A stretch of DNA of 11,044 nucleotides from NCBI GenBank assembly GCA_017398245.1, contig JAFQGN010000164.1:1-11044 (forward strand). The letters run 5' to 3'. This DNA is from Clostridia bacterium. Lineage in GTDB: Bacteria; Bacillota_A; Clostridia; Christensenellales; Aristaeellaceae. The position numbers and the translations under genes are program-made. Under the pieces are notes generated by a model. That model saw nothing but the letters and a program-made list of their open reading frames with translations, was not told the origin of the DNA and did not search any database. Positions 5,175-11,044 of this stretch are shown here, piece by piece (the stretch's first letter is position 1; every line of letters begins with the position of its first letter).

Positions 5175-7680
5175 AGATCTGCAAATACTTCAGCGGCACA
5201 TAACCGCTCTTGGTCCCGCTGGCCACGCGCACCCACTCTCCGGCGCGCGCATATACCTTCAGCTTCGTTCCGTTGGTCAGGTACGCAATGCTCATGGCGT
5301 TCTGCGCCGGCGCAGTGCGCAAGCCGAGCTTTCCGCCCACGGGAATGCGCACCTTCGCGTATGCATTCCATGCCGTCTCACCATCCGTCTCCGGCTCATC
5401 CGGCACGGGTGTCGGCGCGGCGGTCGGTTTTACCGTAGGAACAGGCTCCGCCGAGACCGGCGCAAGATACTCTCTGCCGACATACCCCTTCATGCTTCCG
5501 GCCTTGATCGCCGCCCACGCAGGGTTTAACCCGTAGATCCGCACGATCGCTCCGTTCTCCAGCGTCCCTTCGATCGCCGCCGAAGCCGACGGCTTCCTGT
5601 ACACGCGCAGACGCGTTCCCTGCGCAACCTGCACCCGTGCATCGTCTCCCGTCTTCAGCTCAGCCGAAGGCGTTTCTTCCGGCACAGGCGTCGGAACGAT
5701 GGTCGGCGAGGGAGTCGGCGCAGGGGTCGGCGTCGGCGCTGCACTCAGCGGCGCAAGGTGCTCCTTATTGCAATAGCCCTTCACGCCCCCGGCAGAGACC
5801 GCCGCCCAGTCTCCCACAAACCCGTACAGGCGCAAGACCGCGCCGTTTTCCAGCCTCCCCTTCACAGCGGAAGAGGCATTCGCCTTTGCATATACGATCA
5901 GCTTGCCGCCGCCCGGCACGCTCGCGCGCACCTCTCCGCTTACCGGCAGAGTCGGCGCGGGAGTCGGCTGCGGCGTGGGTTCCGGCGTCGGCACAGGAGT
6001 AGGCGCCGGAGTAATAACCGGCGTAGGAGCCGGCGTGGGCTCGGGCGTCGCCGCGGGCTTTGCCTGCGCCGCAAAAATCGCCTTCTGCACCGCTTCGGTC
6101 GCCACGCCGTCGGCCTCAAACCCAAAATCGGTCTGGAACGCCTTGACCGCGGCAGTCGTCAGCGTCAAGTAATTCCCGCCGAGCACGCCCTCAAAATACC
6201 CCAGTTCCTTGAGCTTCGCCTGCAGCTTTTTCACCTTTTCGCCCGTATCGCCGTAGCTGAGTGTTTCGTATTCCGCGTCGGAAGGCTCTGTCGGCTCCGG
6301 CGTAACGTCCGGCACGGCGGGCGTATCCGGCGCAGAGGGCAAATTCTGCCCCGTCATATCGCTGAAGCTCCCGATCCTCAGCTCCGTCCCCTCAAAGTAA
6401 AACGCCAGTATCTGATCAGAGCTCATCCCGTATTCCTTCGCCATCTGCTGCGCGCCGCGCTGGCTCAGGCCAACGCCGTGCCCATACCGGCGGAATACGA
6501 TATCAAACGAATTCTCATCCTCCTCCACATAGATGGTCTCGGCGGTCGTCGAGCTGATGCCCAGCGAAAGCACATCCGCCAGCAGATCATACGTCGGGAT
6601 ATCCGCAACCAGCTTGCTGCTCATCCTCTCCCCGTCGGCGTTCACACTGCTGACCGTGCACCCAAAGCGGATCTGGGTAAACGTGCGGCTGGGTTCAGGG
6701 TATTTGGGCGTATGCGGCGCAATGCTTTCGATCTTCTCGATGCGGATATCGCCGCTCTCGCCGCTCAGGCCCAGCTCCTTCAGCTGCGGCGCAAAGCGCA
6801 CGACCAGCAGCGTTTCCAGCTTGGCGTTGAGCGCCTTTTCAGAAGGATCCTTCGGCACCGTATGCCGCTTGGCGGTGCTGGAAGGATTCTCCAGATCATA
6901 CGGATCGTCCTTTACCACGCTGTAGGCGATCGCGCCGCCCCAAATGTTCTTCGTGCTCTCCGTCTGCCCGCCGTTCGAGGCCGTGTACCAGCACCCGGCA
7001 TACGTCCCGCCATACGTCAGGCACTGCCCCCTCGTCGCGTCCACGGCGGCGATCACGTTCTTGTACGAACCGTTGAACCCGCGGAACACCTGGTGCGTCG
7101 TCGTATCCGTCACGTCGTAGCTGCCGCTGCTCTTTTTCAGCCGCATGGCGTACGTGCGCGCGCACACTGCCTGCGCTTTGAGCGCCTCGATCGGGAACGT
7201 GTTGGACATTTCGTAGGCGACCACGCCGTACAGATAGTCTTCGATATAGATCCGGCAAACGGGCTGGATCGCGCCGGACGCGACCGTGAAGATCATATCT
7301 CCACAATAGGAATTCGCCAGATTCGGCGATGTGAACTGCACGCCTTCATTTCCCTTTTCCAGCCGGTACAGCGTCACCTTCTTTCCCGCGTTCAGCGTTT
7401 CGCCGCCTGCGGAAAGATAAATGCTCCCGCCCGAAAGCTGCAGTTTTACCGTGCTCCCGCTCGCAATCCTTGTGCCGCCCGTGCCACCGACGATATACTC
7501 GCAGCCGGTTTTCATCGTCAGCGAAGTACGGCTCGTGCCCACGCGGGTCAGCAGCACGCGGATCATGCCGTCCGCAGCCGCGTTTGCCCCTTCCGTCTGC
7601 AGGCCGATGTCCGCCCCCGCGCACAATACCAGCGCAAGCAAAACGGCCAGCGCCCTTTTCATTCGTTTTATCAGCATCAT
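5167..7680 (-). CDS. Secreted SpoIID/LytB-domain protein with peptidoglycan-binding and three SH3 domains
   Basis: An 837-residue exported cell-wall protein. Signal peptide: MMLIKRMKR then a hydrophobic core (10-22), with likely cleavage near ANA-A (32-36). The SpoIID/LytB region covers about 140-437: YLYGVVAYEM (149-158, E157 matching the catalytic Glu of SpoIID), PIEALKAQAVCARTYA (163-178), TASNGGQTES (233-242) and GHGVGLSQRGAQQMA (400-414). SpoIID enzymes are lytic transglycosylases acting on peptidoglycan stripped of stem peptides. A PG_binding_1 domain follows (475-537), then three SH3-like repeats (about 585-643, 682-740, 773-836), each ending in a GY-C/V...YL pattern and separated by Pro-Thr linkers. 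I chose ATG 7680 because AGGAGG (7687-7692) lies six bases upstream; extension to 7746 adds 22 charged residues before the signal peptide. It is much longer than B. subtilis SpoIID, so a vegetative or sporulation wall role is open. It overlaps the methyltransferase gene. Confidence 0.88.
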   Translation of the reverse strand: MMLIKRMKRALAVLLALVLCAGADIGLQTEGANAAADGMIRVLLTRVGTSRTSLTMKTGCEYIVGGTGGTRIASGSTVKLQLSGGSIYLSAGGETLNAGKKVTLYRLEKGNEGVQFTSPNLANSYCGDMIFTVASGAIQPVCRIYIEDYLYGVVAYEMSNTFPIEALKAQAVCARTYAMRLKKSSGSYDVTDTTTHQVFRGFNGSYKNVIAAVDATRGQCLTYGGTYAGCWYTASNGGQTESTKNIWGGAIAYSVVKDDPYDLENPSSTAKRHTVPKDPSEKALNAKLETLLVVRFAPQLKELGLSGESGDIRIEKIESIAPHTPKYPEPSRTFTQIRFGCTVSSVNADGERMSSKLVADIPTYDLLADVLSLGISSTTAETIYVEEDENSFDIVFRRYGHGVGLSQRGAQQMAKEYGMSSDQILAFYFEGTELRIGSFSDMTGQNLPSAPDTPAVPDVTPEPTEPSDAEYETLSYGDTGEKVKKLQAKLKELGYFEGVLGGNYLTLTTAAVKAFQTDFGFEADGVATEAVQKAIFAAQAKPAATPEPTPAPTPVITPAPTPVPTPEPTPQPTPAPTLPVSGEVRASVPGGGKLIVYAKANASSAVKGRLENGAVLRLYGFVGDWAAVSAGGVKGYCNKEHLAPLSAAPTPTPAPTPSPTIVPTPVPEETPSAELKTGDDARVQVAQGTRLRVYRKPSASAAIEGTLENGAIVRIYGLNPAWAAIKAGSMKGYVGREYLAPVSAEPVPTVKPTAAPTPVPDEPETDGETAWNAYAKVRIPVGGKLGLRTAPAQNAMSIAYLTNGTKLKVYARAGEWVRVASGTKSGYVPLKYLQIYE
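5680..5736 (-). repeat. Pro-Thr-rich linker repeat (between SH3 domains 1 and 2)
   Basis: Degenerate six-base units encode a Pro-Thr/Ala-Pro run (about residues 649-667 of the SpoIID-like protein). Such tracts are flexible or wall-spanning linkers and tend to vary in length between strains. Confidence 0.75.
5950..6051 (-). repeat. Long Pro-Thr-rich linker repeat (between the peptidoglycan-binding domain and SH3 domain 1)
   Basis: About 17 near-regular six-base units encode alternating Pro and Thr with Ala, Glu, Val or Gln between (residues 544-577). Low complexity at DNA and protein level; a likely site of repeat-number change. Confidence 0.85.
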
Positions 7681-7784
7681 CTGTGTCCTCCTGTGTTTTT
7701 CTTTTGACGCAGATTTGTACCACTTTCGTTCCATTTCAAAGGCCAAAATGAATATTTCGCCGTATAACCAGCATTTTCCTGCAT

Positions 7785-7821
7785 AAAAAAGAAATGTCGT
7801 TACATTTTAACGACATTTCTT
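7785..7821 (-). terminator. Intrinsic terminator of the topoisomerase operon
   Basis: AAGAAATGTCGTTA (7789-7802) pairs with TAACGACATTTCTT (7808-7821), 14 perfect pairs with a five-base loop. On the minus strand a U-rich run (six U, 7790-7785) follows. It lies 15 bases past the A-subunit stop. The remaining space to the SpoIID-like start (7681-7784) must hold that gene's promoter, but I see no convincing -35/-10 pair. Confidence 0.92.
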
Positions 7822-7836
7822 CATATTCGTGAAACA

Positions 7837-10275
7837 TCAGCCGATCGGGATGATCTTTTCCAGATCGTCCCCTGCGATCGCCATCAGCAGCGGCACGCCC
7901 TTTCCGTTTTTCAGCTCGATATCCACCAGATCGGTGTTCAGCTTTGTCGGCGGCGACATCGTCTGCACGGCAAAGAAATCGTACGGCTCGCGCACGGCAA
8001 ATGCGCAGATCAATTTCGTTCCGTTCGCGCCGTTTTTCTGGAACGGCATGCATTTCACGCCCTTACCGCCGCGCGCCTGCGGGTCGAAATCTGCCATGAT
8101 GCACCGCTTCATGTGACCCGAATCGCTCGCCAGCAAGAGTTCGCCTTCGTCCGCATACGGCATCGCAGCCAACACCTCGTCCTTGTCGGCCACGGCCATG
8201 CCCTTCACGCCGGCAGTAGCACGGCCGGTGGTGGGCACTTCCTCCAGCCCGAAGCGGATGGCCATGCCCAGCTTGCTGACGATCAGCAGCGCGTTCTCCT
8301 CCCCTTTGAGGAAGGCCGCGGCCAACTCGTCGCCATCCTTGAGCTTGATCGCCGCAAACTTCTTCGTGCGCACGTCGTATTCGGCAAAATCGCTCGCCTT
8401 GACCAGACCGTTCTTCGTCACACAGATCAGCGTGCCCTCGTATTTCCCGGGCGCCACGTCGATCACATTCACCACGGTCTCGTCCTTTTCAAGGCCCGCC
8501 AGCATGCCGCCGGGCGCAAGTCCGCGCTCCTTCGGCCTGCATTCGGGCACCTGATCGGCCGTAATAGCAAACGCGTTTCCGCGGTTTGTAAGCATGATCA
8601 GCCTGTGGTCGGTCATGGTCTGCAGCACACGCACAGGCGGCAGCTGCTCCTCTTCCATGGCCTTTTCCGCCGTTTTGGGCAGCATGCGCTTGAAGAAGCC
8701 CGCCTGCGTCTCGTATACCGTGGTCTCCTCCGCAACGGGCGCTTCGTCCACCGCGGTTTCAGCTTCCTTGGCATTGGGCATCGCGATCAGCTCCGTCCTG
8801 CGCGGGTCGGCAAACTTCTTTTTTACCTCTTCCAGCTCCTCGCAGATCAGCGCCATCAGCTTCTTTTCGCTCTTCAGAATCGCCTGCAGCTTTGCGATCT
8901 TCTTCTGCAGCTGGGCATATTCCTCGCGCAGCGTGAGGATCTCAAGCCCGGTCAGCCTCTGCAGACGCATGTCCAGAATGGCCTGCGCCTGAATTTCGGT
9001 GAGATCAAACTGCGCAACCAGGCCGGCGCGCGCCTCTTTGGGCGTTTTGCTTGCGCGGATGAGCTTGATGATCGCGTCGAGATTATCGACCGCAACGATC
9101 AATCCCTCCAGTATATGCGCCCTCGCCTCAGCCTGTTCCAGATCGAACCTCGTTCGCCGGGTGACCACGCTCTTCCTGTGGCGGATATAATGCCCCAGCG
9201 CGGTCTTCAGACCCATCTGCACGGGCTTTCCTCCTGCAATGGCCACCATATTCACGCCGAAAGTGACCTGCATATCGGAATACTTATACAGCGCGGCCAG
9301 CGTCTTTTGCACGTCCGCATCCTTTTTCAGCTCCACAACGGCGCGCAGACCCGTGCGGTCCGATTCATCGCGGATATCATAAATGCCGGAGAACAGCGCC
9401 TTCTTTTCCTCGGAAAGCTTCAAAATCTTTTCCAGCATGGCCGCCTTGTTCACCTGATAGGGCATCTCAGTGATCACGATCAGGCTGCGGCCTGCCGGGC
9501 CGGGCTCGATATGCGTCTTTGCGCGCACCTGCAGCTTTGCGCGCCCGGTCTCATAAGCCTGAAAAAGCTCCTGCGGGTCGTTGATCAGCTGGCCTCCTGT
9601 CGGGAAATCCGGCGCAGGCAGCACCTGCATCAGCTCCGCGGTCGTAATATCAGGGTTCTTGATCTGCGCGATAGCGGCGTCGATCGTCTCGCCCAGATTG
9701 TGCGGCGGGATGTTCGTCGCAAGACCGACGGCAATGCCGCTCGCGCCGTTCACCAGCAGGTTCGGGAACGCGCCGGGCAACATGTCCGGCTCCTTGCGCG
9801 TGTCGTCAAAATTCAGCCGGAAGGAGACGGTGTCCTTCTCGATATCCTGCAAAAGCTCCAGCGCCAGCGGCGCAAGGCGCGCCTCAGTATAGCGCATCGC
9901 CGCAGGGCTGTCGCCGTCGATAGAGCCGAAATTGCCGTGGCCGTCCACCAGCATGCCGCGCATCACAAAATCCTGCGCCATGCGGGCCAGAGCGTCGTAC
10001 ACGCTGCTGTCGCCGTGCGGATGGTACTTGCCCATGCAGTCGCCGGTGATGCGCGCGCACTTCTTATGCGGCTTGTCCGGCGTGATGCCCAACTCCATCA
10101 TGGTATACAGAATGCGCCTCTGCACGGGCTTGAGTCCGTCCTCCACGCGCGGCAGAGCGCGCTCCAGAATGACGAATTCGGAATACGGGATCATGCTGTC
10201 GTGCATGACCGATTCCATCGATTTTTGCAATATGATCTCGCCCTTGGGCGGTTCTTTTTTCTTTTCCCGGGGCAT
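7837..10275 (-). CDS. parC: Type IIA DNA topoisomerase subunit A (GyrA/ParC family; probably topoisomerase IV A)
   Basis: An 812-residue DNA cleavage and rejoining subunit that works with the B subunit encoded just upstream. Winged-helix region: LERALPRVEDGLKPVQRRILYTM (37-59). The quinolone-resistance region HPHGDSSVYDALARMAQ (85-101) keeps Ser (S90) and Asp (D94) at the positions equal to E. coli GyrA S83 and D87. The catalytic tyrosine is Y129 in AAMRYTEARL. PNLLVNGASGIAVGLATNIPPHNLGE (171-196) and a coiled coil (about 375-490, with DMRLQRLTGLE) follow, then an acidic linker (500-545) and a beta-pinwheel C-terminal domain. A GyrA-box-like QARGGKG lies at 733-739, in the last part of the pinwheel rather than at its start. 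AGGAGG (10281-10286) lies five bases before ATG; 33 bases separate it from the B-subunit stop. The ParC/GyrA label is uncertain: Clostridia often have two such pairs, and this one is not beside an origin. Confidence 0.93.
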   Translation of the reverse strand: MPREKKKEPPKGEIILQKSMESVMHDSMIPYSEFVILERALPRVEDGLKPVQRRILYTMMELGITPDKPHKKCARITGDCMGKYHPHGDSSVYDALARMAQDFVMRGMLVDGHGNFGSIDGDSPAAMRYTEARLAPLALELLQDIEKDTVSFRLNFDDTRKEPDMLPGAFPNLLVNGASGIAVGLATNIPPHNLGETIDAAIAQIKNPDITTAELMQVLPAPDFPTGGQLINDPQELFQAYETGRAKLQVRAKTHIEPGPAGRSLIVITEMPYQVNKAAMLEKILKLSEEKKALFSGIYDIRDESDRTGLRAVVELKKDADVQKTLAALYKYSDMQVTFGVNMVAIAGGKPVQMGLKTALGHYIRHRKSVVTRRTRFDLEQAEARAHILEGLIVAVDNLDAIIKLIRASKTPKEARAGLVAQFDLTEIQAQAILDMRLQRLTGLEILTLREEYAQLQKKIAKLQAILKSEKKLMALICEELEEVKKKFADPRRTELIAMPNAKEAETAVDEAPVAEETTVYETQAGFFKRMLPKTAEKAMEEEQLPPVRVLQTMTDHRLIMLTNRGNAFAITADQVPECRPKERGLAPGGMLAGLEKDETVVNVIDVAPGKYEGTLICVTKNGLVKASDFAEYDVRTKKFAAIKLKDGDELAAAFLKGEENALLIVSKLGMAIRFGLEEVPTTGRATAGVKGMAVADKDEVLAAMPYADEGELLLASDSGHMKRCIMADFDPQARGGKGVKCMPFQKNGANGTKLICAFAVREPYDFFAVQTMSPPTKLNTDLVDIELKNGKGVPLLMAIAGDDLEKIIPIG

Positions 10276-10308
10276 GGTATCCTCCTAAATTCCTGAAAAA
10301 GGGCTTGA

Positions 10309-11044
10309 TCAGGCCTCGTAGTTCTCGCTGCGGGCCTCGAAATTGTCCTCGCGGTTGATATCGGCAAACGCGGTGATGTATTCGCGCCTCGGTTCCACCT
10401 TGTCGCCCATCAGCACCGTCACCATGCGGTCGGCCTCGGCCGCGTCCTCAATCGTGACTTGAATCAGCTTTCTGTCGGCCGGGTTCATGGTGGTCTCCCA
10501 AAGCTGCTCCGGGTTCATCTCGCCAAGGCCCTTGTACCTTTGCACAAGATATCCCCTGCCAAGCTGCTTCGCCGCCTCGGCCAGTTCCTTGTCGTCGTAG
10601 CAATAGATGCTCTTGTCGCCCTTATACGCCTTGTACAGCGGCGGAAGGCCGATGAACACATGCCCTTCGGTGATCAGCGAGCGCATGTAGCGGAAAAAGA
10701 ACGTAAGCAGGATGGCCCGGATGTGCGCGCCATCCTGGTCCGCATCAGAAAGGATGATGACCTTGTAATACTTCAATCGCGAAATATCGAAATCCTCGCC
10801 GATACCGGTGCCCAGCGCCGTAATGACGGAGCGGAACTCCTCGTTCGCCAGCACCTGATCGATGCGCTTCTTCTCCGCATTGAGCGGCTTACCGCGCAGG
10901 GGAAGAATCGCCTGCGTGTGGCGGTCGCGGCCCTGCTTGGCGCTGCCGCCGGCGCTGTCGCCCTCCACGATGAACAGCTCGTTGTCCGCCGCGCGCCTGC
11001 CCGTGCAGGAGGAGAGCTTGCCCACCAGCGGAGCGGCCTCCAGC
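10309..11044 (-). CDS. parE: Type IIA DNA topoisomerase subunit B (GyrB/ParE family), C-terminal part, cut by the window edge
   Basis: The last 244 residues of the ATPase/Toprim subunit are visible, running open through the right edge; the GHKL ATPase and transducer domains lie outside. The Toprim domain is complete in its key motifs: EGDSAGG with the metal-binding Glu (10945-10965) and DADQDG with its paired aspartates (10729-10746). [38 protein letters not shown] and a closing EPRREYI segment are standard for GyrB/ParE. There is no large insert in the Toprim region, as expected for Gram-positive enzymes. It is transcribed first, with the A subunit following after 33 bases, so the two are made together in one operon. 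Calling it ParE rather than GyrB rests on genomic context only; in many databases this clostridial pair is labelled either way. Confidence 0.93.
   Translation of the reverse strand, partial: LEAAPLVGKLSSCTGRRAADNELFIVEGDSAGGSAKQGRDRHTQAILPLRGKPLNAEKKRIDQVLANEEFRSVITALGTGIGEDFDISRLKYYKVIILSDADQDGAHIRAILLTFFFRYMRSLITEGHVFIGLPPLYKAYKGDKSIYCYDDKELAEAAKQLGRGYLVQRYKGLGEMNPEQLWETTMNPADRKLIQVTIEDAAEADRMVTVLMGDKVEPRREYITAFADINREDNFEARSENYEA

Noticed and set aside
5680..6051. CRISPR array or tandem non-coding repeat suggested by the regular GC-rich units
   Set aside because: The periodicity is six bases in the frame of a protein gene and encodes Pro-Thr linkers. There are no unique spacers or palindromic repeats.
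5758..7707. A 649-codon plus-strand open frame opposite the SpoIID-like gene
   Set aside because: It is antisense to a gene with clear domains and a good ribosome binding site. The translation is Arg/His/Leu-rich with no recognisable motif, typical of a GC-rich shadow frame.
7690..7730. An ECF-sigma-like promoter (GGAAC ... CGTC) ahead of the SpoIID-like gene
   Set aside because: The spacing is too long for the usual ECF arrangement and the CGTC is very near the ribosome binding site, so it is not reported as a feature.
7681..7746. A 22-codon N-terminal extension of the SpoIID-like protein
   Set aside because: The strong AGGAGG at 7687-7692 lies inside this extension and points to ATG 7680, which starts directly at a classical signal peptide.
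8113..10296. A 727-codon plus-strand open frame opposite the topoisomerase A gene
   Set aside because: The opposite strand encodes an unmistakable GyrA/ParC protein. The antisense product has skewed His/Arg/Leu content and no family features.

Overview
The window looks like a piece of chromosome from a fairly GC-rich member of the Firmicutes, most likely a Clostridia-class anaerobe. The support is strong AGGAGG-type ribosome binding sites, sigma-A promoters of the TTGACA/TATAAT type, a TPP riboswitch in front of a ThiT-type thiamine transporter gene, U-tract intrinsic terminators, a SpoIID-family wall protein with SH3 repeats, and a clostridial-looking second type IIA topoisomerase pair. No transposase, phage gene, CRISPR array, tRNA or rRNA was seen. 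The content is core and metabolic rather than mobile.

Layout from left to right. The first 17 bases hold the first five codons of a minus-strand gene; an MsmX/UgpC-type sugar ABC ATPase is only a guess. It has its own promoter and a hairpin-bearing leader. Next on the minus strand come araD (L-ribulose-5-phosphate 4-epimerase, 293-985) and a YfbR-type 5'-deoxynucleotidase (1085-1666). From about 1714 the plus strand carries a promoter, a TPP riboswitch, an intrinsic terminator and thiT (2010-2687), ending in a strong terminator. Two further plus-strand genes follow, each with its own promoter: a membrane-anchored DUF3810-like HExxH protein (2843-3763) and a small XRE-family regulator (3874-4269). 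A bidirectional terminator at 4386-4426 separates these from a minus-strand block. Read in transcription order, that block is a type IIA topoisomerase B subunit (cut by the right edge), the A subunit (10275 to 7837), a terminator, a secreted SpoIID/LytB-peptidoglycan-binding-SH3 protein (7680 to 5167), and a TrmN6-type methyltransferase gene overlapping it by 8 bases.

How the parts work together. The topoisomerase genes form a B-then-A operon. The SpoIID-like and TrmN6-like genes appear co-transcribed and translationally coupled, although their functions are unrelated. thiT is a self-contained thiamine-salvage unit that should be switched off when TPP is plentiful; its energising ECF module is not in the window. 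araD may belong to a pentose-use cluster continuing to the left. I see no clear new multi-gene system. The points most worth a second look are the leader at 20-151, the riboswitch switching geometry, the HD-to-HE change in the YfbR homologue, the inverted repeats in the xre leader, and the terminal position of the GyrA-box-like motif in the topoisomerase A subunit.
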